12,924 nucleotides of DNA, taken from NCBI GenBank assembly GCA_029933535.1, contig JAOZNZ010000036.1:1-12924 (forward strand). Reading direction: 5' to 3'. Shown here one piece after another: positions 1 through 6,390 of this stretch. How positions within the stretch are numbered: the stretch's first letter is position 1; every line of letters starts with the position of its first letter. The stretch comes from a bacterium (GTDB lineage: Bacteria > Auribacterota > UBA3054 > B51-G9). Position numbers and translations under genes: made by a program. The notes beneath the pieces were generated by a model. It did not search any database. It was not told the origin of the DNA and saw only the letters and a list, made by a program, of their open reading frames with translations.

Positions 1-2
1 AA

Positions 3-101
3 AGAGTAAAAGAAGCAGGTGCCAAAGCAATTTTGGTCGGCGAATCGCTTATGCGGCAGAACGATGTATCGAATGCAGTAAGAAAATTACTCGCAAAATA
101 A
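3..101 (+). CDS. trpC: Indole-3-glycerol-phosphate synthase, C-terminal end (partial)
   Basis: Only the last 32 residues are in the window, in frame 3, ending at TAA 99-101. The tail contains GAKAILVGESLMRQND, then a helix ending RKLLAK. This is the closing strand and helix of the TrpC beta/alpha barrel, where VGES forms part of the phosphate-binding site. TrpC closes the indole ring of CdRP in tryptophan synthesis, using the product of TrpF. The next gene is trpF, which supports the call. The two genes are separated by a 170-bp repeat-bearing spacer rather than being tightly coupled. The upstream part lies outside the window, so integrity cannot be judged. Confidence 0.85.
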   Translation, partial: RVKEAGAKAILVGESLMRQNDVSNAVRKLLAK

Positions 102-103
102 TT

Positions 104-117
104 ATTGCAGTACGATT
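104..117 (-). repeat. Dispersed 14-bp motif AATCGTACTGCAAT, inverted copy
   Basis: Just after the trpC stop, the minus strand reads AATCGTACTGCAAT. The identical 14-mer occurs twice on the plus strand at 5580-5593 and 5596-5609, about 5.5 kb away. The sequence is not a known site to me. Confidence 0.7.
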
Positions 118-150
118 TTGGGTGAGCACGATTAAATTTAAATCAGTAAT

Positions 151-162
151 TACAAATTTGTA
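151..162. promoter_or_regulatory. 12-bp perfect palindrome in the trpC-trpF spacer
   Basis: TACAAATTTGTA is its own reverse complement and sits about 110 bp before the trpF start. A shorter AT-only palindrome, TTAAATTTAA, lies at 132-141. Such sites can be operators, but AT-rich palindromes also arise easily by chance. No regulator is identified, so this is only a candidate. Confidence 0.2.
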
Positions 163-221
163 GTGTAAGTGTTAGAACATTAACTGCAAACTCGTGAAAC
201 GCCCAATGTATTCCGAGACCA

Positions 222-270
222 ACAAAGTATAAAGTACTATTAACTAATAACTATTAACTATTAACTATTC
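222..270 (+). repeat. Seven-unit 7-bp tandem array before trpF
   Basis: Seven consecutive heptamers run in one phase: ACAAAGT (222-228), ATAAAGT, ACTATTA, ACTAATA, ACTATTA, ACTATTA and ACTATTC (264-270). One base then separates the array from the trpF ATG at 272. The array occupies the place where a ribosome binding site would be, and no Shine-Dalgarno sequence is present. Its first two units match the heptamers in front of purC. Confidence 0.85.
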
Positions 271-271
271 A

Positions 272-907
272 ATGATTTTTGTAAAAATATGCGGAATAAC
301 AAGACTTGAAGACGCAATAGCTGCGGCTGACCTCGGCGCTCGTGCATTGGGGTTTAATTTTTATAAAAAATCAAAAAGATACATACAACCTGAAAAAGCG
401 GTTGAAATAATTGAGCATTTACCGGGACATATATTAAAAGTCGGTTTATTTGTAAATTCACCTGAAGATGAAATTGAAAATATAAATTCGCGACTTGATC
501 TTGATTTATTACAGTTTCACGGTGATGAAACACCGGAATTTTGTAAAAAATGGGGTGATAAAGTTATCCGTGCTTTTAGAATTGAAAGTGAAAATCAACT
601 TGAAGAAATTAAAAAATACTCATTCGCAAGAATGATAATTATTGATGCAGCAATTGCCGGACAATTTGGCGGAACGGGAGAATTATCGGATTGGGATCTT
701 TCTCTTAAAGCAAAAAAATATGGTATTCCGCTATTACTCGCCGGTGGATTAACACCTGCAAATGTCAGTGAAGCAATTCAAAAAGTCAAGCCATTTGGAG
801 TAGACGTTGCAGGCGGAGTAGAAAGTTCTCCGGGAATAAAAGAGAGAGAAAAGGTCAGAGCTTTTATGCATTCTGTGCGCAGGGGCATGGACAAATTGGA
901 CAGATAA
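272..907 (+). CDS. trpF: Phosphoribosylanthranilate isomerase
   Basis: TrpF converts N-(5-phosphoribosyl)anthranilate to CdRP (Amadori rearrangement), the step before TrpC, in the cytoplasm. The 211-residue barrel is of normal family length. Visible motifs are KICGIT at residues 5-10 with the general-base Cys7, the general-acid Asp125 in IIIDA, FGGTG at 132-136, LLAGGL at 155-160, and DVAGGVESSPGIK near 178-190 for the phosphate. The ATG at 272 is chosen because MIFVKICG is the usual family N-terminus. No Shine-Dalgarno sequence precedes it; a heptamer array ends 1 nt upstream. The last residues (MDKLDR) and the stop lie inside a 9-bp repeat array, so the C-terminal tail is repeat-derived. 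It follows trpC and presumably belongs to a trp cluster extending to the left. Confidence 0.96.
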   Translation: MIFVKICGITRLEDAIAAADLGARALGFNFYKKSKRYIQPEKAVEIIEHLPGHILKVGLFVNSPEDEIENINSRLDLDLLQFHGDETPEFCKKWGDKVIRAFRIESENQLEEIKKYSFARMIIIDAAIAGQFGGTGELSDWDLSLKAKKYGIPLLLAGGLTPANVSEAIQKVKPFGVDVAGGVESSPGIKEREKVRAFMHSVRRGMDKLDR

Positions 908-942
908 GACAAATTGGACAAATTGGACAAATTGGAGATTTT
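889..942 (+). repeat. 9-bp tandem array spanning the trpF stop codon
   Basis: Units of GGACAAATT begin at 889, 898 (GGACAGATA), 907 (AGACAAATT), 916 and 925, with a decayed unit at 934. In the trpF frame each unit reads Asp-Lys-Leu, and the stop TAA (905-907) sits in the diverged second unit. Because the period is a multiple of three, unit gain or loss would keep the frame. Confidence 0.85.
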
Positions 943-968
943 CAATCGACCAAAAATGTCGATTGAAA
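940..968. terminator. 11-bp perfect inverted repeat after trpF
   Basis: TTTCAATCGAC (940-950) and GTCGATTGAAA (958-968) are perfect inverted arms with a 7-nt loop. The position, 33 bp after the trpF stop and before a new gene, suits a terminator. The stem is AT-rich and is followed only by TT then AG, so intrinsic termination may be weak; an operator is an alternative. Its right arm also provides the proposed -35 (TTGAAA) of the next promoter. Confidence 0.45.
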
Positions 969-990
969 TTTAGCCATTCGATACTATAAA
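963..990 (+). promoter_or_regulatory. Candidate sigma70 promoter for the small Cys/His gene
   Basis: TTGAAA (963-968), a 16-nt spacer and TATAAA (985-990). Transcription would start near 997, about 10 nt before the ATG at 1007, with no room for a Shine-Dalgarno sequence. Confidence 0.45.
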
Positions 991-1006
991 ATCAAAAGTA
1001 ATAATT

Positions 1007-1222
1007 ATGAATGTTGAATTAATGAACAAACGAATCTGGGTGAAAGGAATTCTTGTTGAATGCCCTTTTGGCAAACCTTTGACCGACTGTCTGGCAAACG
1101 CTTTAAGAAATTTACCACTTGAAGAGCTCATAAGAGCAGTTAACAATATGTCTGAAGACCAGCTTGAAATGGTAATTAAATACCATAACGATTGTATGGA
1201 AGAAAGACTTAAGTCAGGTTAA
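1007..1222 (+). CDS. Small uncharacterised protein with a possible Cys/His metal site
   Basis: I do not recognise this 71-residue protein. It has no signal peptide or membrane segment, so it should be cytoplasmic. It starts MNVELMNKRIWVKGILVECP. It contains three Cys (19, 28 and 63) and one His (60), arranged as C-x8-C in the first third and H-x2-C near the end, with a helical, acidic middle (residues 37-56). Four such ligands at two paired positions suggest a zinc-binding fold, but this is inference. The reading frame is real-looking: normal amino-acid composition, its own candidate promoter and a candidate hairpin before it. No Shine-Dalgarno sequence is present. It precedes the histidine kinase, separated by a GC-rich insert; a functional link is not shown. 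Confidence 0.7.
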   Translation: MNVELMNKRIWVKGILVECPFGKPLTDCLANALRNLPLEELIRAVNNMSEDQLEMVIKYHNDCMEERLKSG

Positions 1223-1227
1223 AGGTT

Positions 1228-1329
1228 AAAGTCGAAGATCATTACACACCCCGTCGCTTTGCGCCACCCCTCCCCGATGCTTCGACCGGGACATTCTTCT
1301 CGAGAGGGGATTTTTGAAAGACGAAGATC
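1228..1329. mobile_element. Short GC-rich palindromic insert between 13-bp direct repeats
   Basis: AAAGTCGAAGATC (1228-1240) and AAAGACGAAGATC (1317-1329) are direct repeats with 12 of 13 bases identical. They enclose 76 bp that are much more GC-rich than the neighbouring spacers. Inside are CCCCTC (1267-1272) complementary to GAGGGG (1304-1309), an inner CCCG/CGGG pair (1273-1276, 1287-1290) and the palindrome CTCGAG (1299-1304). This is the look of a small non-coding mobile repeat with a target duplication. It codes for nothing evident. The flanks could instead be part of the repeat itself. Confidence 0.5.
1267..1315 (+). terminator. Possible terminator within the GC-rich insert
   Basis: CCCCTC pairs with GAGGGG around a branched loop, followed by ATTTTTG. 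The arrangement, 45 bp after the small gene's stop, resembles an intrinsic terminator, although the loop is long (31 nt with an inner 4-bp stem). Confidence 0.35.
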
Positions 1330-1342
1330 GAATTCATATAAT
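1314..1342 (+). promoter_or_regulatory. Candidate sigma70 promoter for the histidine kinase
   Basis: TTGAAA (1314-1319), exactly 17 nt, TATAAT (1337-1342). The -35 lies at the right edge of the GC-rich insert and the -10 lies outside it. The predicted start is near 1349, about 10 nt before the ATG. Confidence 0.6.
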
Positions 1343-1358
1343 TAATTAATAAATTATT

Positions 1359-2918
1359 ATGAGGGCTCCTAAAAAACATCAAGAGAATGACAAGTACAAA
1401 GTTTTTTTCGAAAAGTCTGCTGATGCAATGCTTGTCATTGAAGGTTATAAGTTTGTTGACTGCAACAAAGCAGCTTTACAAATGCTTCAATATGATAATA
1501 AATCAGAAATGATAAATATAAATCCTGCAGAACTATCTCCTGAATATCAACCTGACGGAAAGAATTCTGAAATTAAAGCGAAAGCGATCATGGATATTGC
1601 TTATGAAAAAGGTTCTCAATTGTTTGAATGGGTACACAAAACAAAGAATGGAGAAGAAATACCTATAGAAGTATCATTAACCGCAATATCAACTGAAAGC
1701 AAAAAGATTCTTCATACTGTATGGAGAAATATATCCGGAAGAAAAAACGCTGAAAAAGAACATAATAAACTGAAAGAAAAGCTCTATATTTCACAAAAAA
1801 TGGAGGCTATTGGCTTGATGGCCGGAGGAGTTGCCCATGATTTGAATAATATTCTTTCCGGAATGGTAACTTATCCGGAAGTTTTGATGTATAATTTACC
1901 TCCTGACAGTTCAATGCATAAGTCACTAAAGATTATTATGGAGTCCGGCGAGCGTGCAGCTGCGATTGTAGCTGATCTTTTAACTGTAGCCCGCGGGATA
2001 GCGGCATCAAAAAAGACGTGTGAATTAAACAAACTTATAGCCGCTCATTTAACTTCACCGGAACAGATATATTTAAAGAAGCAGAATCCACAAGTAACAC
2101 TCAACACTTATTTAACAAAAGAAGTATTAATGATAGATTGTTCACCGATTCATATAAACAAATCTATTATGAATCTTCTGGTTAATGCGTATGACGCAGT
2201 AAACAGCAATGGTACAATTACGATAACAACCAGGAGGAAATATTTAAACGAACCTGTGAGAAGTTATGATAAAATCAAAAAGGGTTATTACGCTATATTA
2301 ACTGTAGAGGATAACGGGATTGGCATTTCTAATGAAGATATAGACCGGATATTTGAACCTTTCTACACAAAAAAAATTCTTGGTCGAAGTGGAACCGGTC
2401 TCGGTTTATCTATTGTATGGAATACAGTTGAAGATCACAATGGATACATTGATATATCCACCGGTCAATTTGGGACTACATTTAATTTATACCTGCCGAC
2501 AGCCGACAATCCTGATATCAACGGAACGCCGGGAACAGCCGACGGGAATTACGCGGGAAGCAAAGAGAGGATACTAATAATTGATGACGAACTTATACAA
2601 CGTGATCTTCTTTGCAGCATTTTATCAATGCTCAATTATTTACCGGTTGCCGTATCGAGCGGAGAGGAAGCAATTGAATATTTAAAAAGCAATTCTGCTG
2701 AATTAATTATTCTTGATATGATTTTGGGCAAAGGATTGAATGGCAAAGAAACTTACGAAAAAATAATTACATTTCACCCCGGTCAAAAAGCAATAATTGT
2801 CAGTGGTTACTCCAACAATTCAGATGTTATAGAAACCCAATCGTTAGGTGCGGGAGCATTTATCAGCAAGCCATATAATATCAAAACAATTGGTAAAACA
2901 ATTCAGGAAGCGTTATAA
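1359..2918 (+). CDS. Soluble PAS-domain hybrid histidine kinase with C-terminal receiver
   Basis: This is a 519-residue cytoplasmic signalling protein without membrane segments. Domains in order: a PAS sensor (about 12-130, ending in a VWRNISGRKNAE linker), a HisKA dimerisation region with phospho-acceptor His160 in GGVAHDLNNIL, and an HATPase_c domain (about 260-380). The ATPase has an N box with Asn272 and Asn276, a G1 box at Asp318-Asn319-Gly320 and a G2 box GTGLGL at 345-350. A receiver (about 403-519) carries acidic Asp409 and Asp410, phospho-acceptor Asp453, Ser482 and Lys504. All catalytic residues are present. The ATG at 1359 follows a strong promoter by 16 nt. No DNA-binding response regulator lies nearby, so the output partner is unknown; the own receiver may relay to a phosphotransfer protein. 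The kinase core looks like those of deltaproteobacterial hybrid kinases, so transfer is possible. Confidence 0.93.
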   Translation: MRAPKKHQENDKYKVFFEKSADAMLVIEGYKFVDCNKAALQMLQYDNKSEMININPAELSPEYQPDGKNSEIKAKAIMDIAYEKGSQLFEWVHKTKNGEEIPIEVSLTAISTESKKILHTVWRNISGRKNAEKEHNKLKEKLYISQKMEAIGLMAGGVAHDLNNILSGMVTYPEVLMYNLPPDSSMHKSLKIIMESGERAAAIVADLLTVARGIAASKKTCELNKLIAAHLTSPEQIYLKKQNPQVTLNTYLTKEVLMIDCSPIHINKSIMNLLVNAYDAVNSNGTITITTRRKYLNEPVRSYDKIKKGYYAILTVEDNGIGISNEDIDRIFEPFYTKKILGRSGTGLGLSIVWNTVEDHNGYIDISTGQFGTTFNLYLPTADNPDINGTPGTADGNYAGSKERILIIDDELIQRDLLCSILSMLNYLPVAVSSGEEAIEYLKSNSAELIILDMILGKGLNGKETYEKIITFHPGQKAIIVSGYSNNSDVIETQSLGAGAFISKPYNIKTIGKTIQEAL

Positions 2919-5513
2919 AGATTCATATCGGTAGTCAAATCTTCTGTTTGGAGCACTATCCCCACTTACAGAGAATTCAATTATATCATTTTTTTTCTGA
3001 ATATTATCAGCCCAGTGAAAATCAAATGCAATTACAGGAGAAGTGATTTCAATAATTTTGCGTGGGATTTTCACTTCAAATTCATTGCCTGAGTATTTGT
3101 AATTTACATTACCAACCGTTTTCCAATTCCAACCGTGTTTTGTTTTTTTAACAGTTGTTGTTTCACTATTAAGAACGTTTCCGTTTATAATAAAATCATA
3201 ACCTTCCCATCCTGTTTTTTTGTTTTGGTCGGTGTCAATAAATAACATCATCCAATTTTTATCTGTATGCGGAGTGAGAGGATCGCGGGTCGTTACATAA
3301 AAATAAATGTTGCTTTCATCATAAGAAACTTTTGAAGCAATTATATCGTTTCTGCCGGTTTTATTTATGTAATGAGTTTTACCGTAACCGCGAAAATCAC
3401 GATGAGTTGTATCGCCGATGGTATCACGAAATTCCGGATGCACATTTTCCCATTCTTCAAATTTTCCGTCGATTAAGATTGTTTTAGCGGGTGCTGCTAT
3501 TTCAGGCTTGCGTACGCCTTTGAATTTTCTGATATTAGCGATAAGCTGATAATAATAGTTATCGGTATGGCCTCCTTTCATAGGTTCAATATCGCGGCTG
3601 TATTCGTGGTCATATTGGTCGACAAACAGAGCATCAGGATAGTAACTATCTTTTTTTGCGGTATATTTGTACCATTCAAGAAACCGTCCCATTACCCATT
3701 CGTTCCATCCCGTTATGAAAACGAATTCCGGATTTATTTCATGAGCTTTTCCCCATTGTTCTTGAAAATTAAAGCCGTAATTCACAGCGTTTTTTTTCGT
3801 ATCTTTTGTGCCATTGTGCCAACTTCTTCCCATTGCGCCTTCTTTGCAGCTCATACAAGCCAAATCATTATTCATGGCATTTTGAGCCACGCCAACGGAC
3901 ATTTGCTCTGCATCGCCTTCAGAATTATAAAAAACATGTTGAGGATAGACGTTTAACCAACTCCATTGATTAGATTCCCATGGTTTAGCAAAATAGCTTC
4001 CAAGACACCATCTGAAAGTAAAGAAATTTGATATAACAGGATTATCTTTAAAATAAGTAGGATTAGCGAGAATCAACGGTTTGCCCTTCCAAATAAACCA
4101 CAGATCTTTATATAATCCTTTTCCGTAAAAATTTGTGGCGAGTTTATTTATTACTGTAGTCGGATCGCCGAATGGAGTTAAGAAAGCGATTTGGGGTGTT
4201 TTACCGCCTTCATCTCTTATTTTCTTATAAGTTTTGCATAATGCCATGTATTCATCACGAAAAGTAAAAGGCGGATTACTTGTGTCAAAAAGCACGACGT
4301 CAACGCCTGCGTCAACAAGCATTGATGCATGTTTACGATTAATATAGGGATCAGTATTAACATAATAACCGAGTTCGGGTTCTCCCCAGTGATGAGTGCC
4401 TAAAGGTCCCCATTTAGGTGGCTTACCGGTTCGTTTTGATTCAGCGACAATTTTAGTTACATCATAAGGTCCCCCATGATTAGTATGATGCCATGTCCAA
4501 TAAAAGATCCCGATAAATTTATTTGATTTTGTCTGACCGCAATCATCATAATCCGGAAGTTTTCTTCCTAGGGCGTCAGTTGCCACCCATGAATCGCTAA
4601 AAAGGTCACGTTTAACAAGTTTTTCTTCTATTTTTTTTATATCGAGAGGAACGAATTTATGATTCAATGTAGGACAAGCATATTGCTTGTCACATTTTTG
4701 GGCTGAATTGCATTCCCAGACTCTGAATCCCAAAGGACTGCCATCAAAATTTCTGCAAGTAGTTTCACCATTCACAAATTTTATGCCATTGTATTCGTTA
4801 AAAAGTTTTTTGTGAACATGTCCCCCGAGAACAGCTATCACGCCATTTTTTTCAAATAAATCCAGCAGTTTTTTTCTTGTTTCCCGTGGAAGGTTAAAGT
4901 ATTCATTTGTTTCATCCGGATTGTCTAAAAACACCGGATAATGTTGTAGAATAACCACCGGACTTTTCACTTTTTTCGCCGAAGCCAAAGTTTTTTCCAA
5001 CCATAGATCCTGCTTCTCAGTTTCACCTTTAACAGGCGATTTCCAAAGTTGAGAATTTACAACGACAAAAGTAATTTCTTTATTCTTGAATGAATAATAA
5101 TCTTTTCCTATAATTTTCCGGTAACGATTTAATGAATCTTTAGTAGGATTGTTTCCAACATCATGATTTCCGGAAACCAGATAAGACGGCACAATAAATT
5201 TTGAATTTATTTCCTTAAAATCTGAAAAAGATTGGTCGCCCGGGGAATTAACCAGATCACCGCAAACAACCACAAAATCGGGATTAAGTTCATTAATTTT
5301 TTCTACTGATTGTTTAAAAGCTTCAACATCGTGTTGATAACTTTTCCCGAATCCGAGTTGAGTATCACAGATTTGTGCGAAAGTGAAATTATTAGATTGT
5401 TTTGCCATCAAAACACCTGTGAAGAAGAAAATTATAACAAGTAATCGGTAAAAACGCGAGTACGGCGTTACTTCGTTAGCAGTAATCGGTAATCGTTGAA
5501 ATATATTTTTCAT
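2913..5513 (-). CDS. Secreted phosphoesterase / GH99-like / CBM9-like fusion protein
   Basis: This 866-residue protein has three parts. A signal peptide (about 1-37, hydrophobic core LLVIIFFFTGVL) suggests export. A calcineurin-like metallophosphoesterase follows (about 43-265) with Asp50-x-Gln52, GDLVN (85-89), GNHD (115-118), His191 and GHVH (231-234). The Gln in the first motif, instead of the usual His, also occurs in CPPED1-like members. A second domain begins at SDSWVATDALGRKLP (306-320) and runs to about 665. It resembles GH99/GH71-like barrels, with HHWGEPELGYY (374-384), DAGVDVVLFDTSN (401-413) and TGWNEW (601-606). The C-terminus (about 676-860, starting ILIDGKFEEW) resembles a family-9 carbohydrate-binding module. 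Substrate is unknown; glycan and phosphoester breakdown outside the cytoplasm is inference. The N-terminal 24 codons consist partly of spacer repeats, so a shorter start at Met36 (5408), lacking the signal peptide, cannot be excluded. Confidence 0.85.
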   Translation of the reverse strand: MKNIFQRLPITANEVTPYSRFYRLLVIIFFFTGVLMAKQSNNFTFAQICDTQLGFGKSYQHDVEAFKQSVEKINELNPDFVVVCGDLVNSPGDQSFSDFKEINSKFIVPSYLVSGNHDVGNNPTKDSLNRYRKIIGKDYYSFKNKEITFVVVNSQLWKSPVKGETEKQDLWLEKTLASAKKVKSPVVILQHYPVFLDNPDETNEYFNLPRETRKKLLDLFEKNGVIAVLGGHVHKKLFNEYNGIKFVNGETTCRNFDGSPLGFRVWECNSAQKCDKQYACPTLNHKFVPLDIKKIEEKLVKRDLFSDSWVATDALGRKLPDYDDCGQTKSNKFIGIFYWTWHHTNHGGPYDVTKIVAESKRTGKPPKWGPLGTHHWGEPELGYYVNTDPYINRKHASMLVDAGVDVVLFDTSNPPFTFRDEYMALCKTYKKIRDEGGKTPQIAFLTPFGDPTTVINKLATNFYGKGLYKDLWFIWKGKPLILANPTYFKDNPVISNFFTFRWCLGSYFAKPWESNQWSWLNVYPQHVFYNSEGDAEQMSVGVAQNAMNNDLACMSCKEGAMGRSWHNGTKDTKKNAVNYGFNFQEQWGKAHEINPEFVFITGWNEWVMGRFLEWYKYTAKKDSYYPDALFVDQYDHEYSRDIEPMKGGHTDNYYYQLIANIRKFKGVRKPEIAAPAKTILIDGKFEEWENVHPEFRDTIGDTTHRDFRGYGKTHYINKTGRNDIIASKVSYDESNIYFYVTTRDPLTPHTDKNWMMLFIDTDQNKKTGWEGYDFIINGNVLNSETTTVKKTKHGWNWKTVGNVNYKYSGNEFEVKIPRKIIEITSPVIAFDFHWADNIQKKNDIIEFSVSGDSAPNRRFDYRYESL
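5440..5497 (-). repeat. Heptamer repeats inside the phosphoesterase N-terminal codons
   Basis: In gene orientation, heptamers AACGATT (5497-5491), ACCGATT, ACTGCTA, ACGAAGT and AACGCCG (5469-5463) run in phase. A 12-bp direct repeat, AGTAATCGGTAA on the plus strand, occurs at 5440-5451 and 5481-5492. These units resemble the heptamers before pyrE, which also include ACGATTA. Confidence 0.65.
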
Positions 5514-5522
5514 AATAAGTTT

Positions 5523-5543
5523 GGTTGGTCGTTGGTAGTTGGT
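5523..5543 (-). repeat. Three 7-bp units before the phosphoesterase gene
   Basis: Read on the minus strand, ACCAACT, ACCAACG and ACCAACC are consecutive, ending 9 nt before the ATG at 5513. No Shine-Dalgarno sequence is present. A small hairpin overlaps the distal end (TAGGG 5543-5547, CCCTA 5553-5557). Confidence 0.65.
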
Positions 5544-5579
5544 AGGGGCAATCCCTAAGTGGTTGTCATGTTAATATTC

Positions 5580-5656
5580 AATCGTACTGCAATTTAATCG
5601 TACTGCAATATTATTTAATCGTACTAATAACGTGCTACTGCACGGGCATCGTACTG
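5580..5656 (+). repeat. 16-bp direct repeats AATCGTACTGCAAT-NN with decayed copies
   Basis: Two copies of AATCGTACTGCAAT begin at 5580 and 5596, giving a 16-bp period. Shortened copies follow: AATCGTACT at 5617 and ATCGTACTG at 5648. An inverted perfect copy of the 14-mer lies at 104-117. The repeats fill most of the spacer between the nuclease and phosphoesterase genes. Confidence 0.75.
5631..5644 (-). terminator. Small hairpin after the nuclease gene
   Basis: CGTGC (5631-5635) and GCACG (5640-5644) form a perfect 5-bp stem with a 4-nt loop. On the minus strand it lies 14 nt after the nuclease stop and is followed by TTATT. This may be a weak terminator or pause site; the stem is short and the T-run is interrupted. 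Confidence 0.3.
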
Positions 5657-5658
5657 TT

Positions 5659-6195
5659 TTACTTCCATCCCCCGAGTTTTTTACTTTTTGCACTTCTTTC
5701 CAATTTTTTTAATCGCTTTGAAATAACATTAGCCTTATTACCTTTAGGATGATTTACACGCATTCCGTAAATCCGTGCGAGGCCGTTAGAAACCAGCAGT
5801 TCGGCAAGATCGTCACCCGAAGTGGTTTTAACGAAGGCAAAATATCGTGGTATTTTACTTGAACCTTTAGCGTCGTCCCATTTTGTAAAGACGGTAATTT
5901 TACCTTTTAATTTATCGGCGGAAAATTTTTTTGCTTTTTTACCGATTTTCATTGTTGCTTTGGTTGATATTTTCCAATATTCGGCTTGTTCTTTAACACG
6001 GTTTTTGTATTTCAGATTTGTTTCCGGAGTATCCACAAAATACAGGCGAAAAATATACTCATTCCCTTTATAAGAAATATGGAAACTGTCTCCATCATTG
6101 TAAGAATTGGTAATAAGTTTACACTTACTCAGTACTTCCCATTTTTCAGCCGAGACTAACAGGGGGATCATCAATATTAATATAAATATTCTCAT
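5659..6195 (-). CDS. Secreted staphylococcal-nuclease-like (thermonuclease family) protein
   Basis: The 178-residue protein carries a signal peptide (MRIFILILMIPLLVSA, about 1-16) and one SNase fold. Family catalytic residues can be placed by alignment to the Staphylococcus enzyme: Asp34 and Asp36 in DGDS, Arg50, Asp55, Thr56 and Glu58 in FVDTPE, and Arg117 in KIPRYFAFV. All key residues are kept, so calcium-dependent hydrolysis of DNA or RNA in the periplasm or outside is likely. The C-terminal third is Lys-rich and ends KKLGGWK, typical of secreted members. An in-frame upstream ATG at 6267 would add 24 residues with a second hydrophobic stretch. I prefer 6195 because a near-consensus promoter lies between the two ATGs and would start RNA at about 6196. 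The phosphoesterase gene lies downstream on the same strand after 145 bp. Confidence 0.88.
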   Translation of the reverse strand: MRIFILILMIPLLVSAEKWEVLSKCKLITNSYNDGDSFHISYKGNEYIFRLYFVDTPETNLKYKNRVKEQAEYWKISTKATMKIGKKAKKFSADKLKGKITVFTKWDDAKGSSKIPRYFAFVKTTSGDDLAELLVSNGLARIYGMRVNHPKGNKANVISKRLKKLERSAKSKKLGGWK

Positions 6196-6202
6196 AATCA
6201 AT

Positions 6203-6231
6203 ATTATACCAAATATTGAATATATTGTTAA
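6203..6231 (-). promoter_or_regulatory. Near-consensus sigma70 promoter for the nuclease, leaderless start
   Basis: On the minus strand, TTAACA (6231-6226), 17 nt, then TATAAT (6208-6203) preceded by TGG as an extended -10. Transcription should start 6-8 nt after the -10, at or next to the ATG at 6195. The mRNA would have essentially no leader. Confidence 0.7.
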
Positions 6232-6268
6232 TTTGATTTTATAAAATTCGAATTTCTGAATACTCATC

Positions 6269-6297
6269 TTGTTTTAGAAATGGGTCTTTGGTATAAT
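6269..6297 (+). promoter_or_regulatory. Near-consensus sigma70 promoter for the lipase-like gene and ispG
   Basis: TTGTTT (6269-6274), 17 nt, TATAAT (6292-6297) with an extended TGG before it. The predicted start near 6304 gives a leader of about 115 nt, much longer than for other promoters here. It lies back-to-back with the nuclease promoter; the two -35 boxes are 37 bp apart. Confidence 0.7.
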
Positions 6298-6390
6298 AAC
6301 AAAGAATGTAATCAAAGGTCAGAAATGGCTTTAAACTATAATTTTAAACATACATCTCTTTTCACGAAGCGAATTTATTTCTGCGGAATG

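Noticed and set aside
3567..3956. A 129-codon plus-strand open frame inside the phosphoesterase fusion gene
   Set aside because: It lies opposite a clearly conserved coding region (the barrel domain), has no recognisable motifs, and is rich in Ile, Phe and His as expected of a shadow frame.
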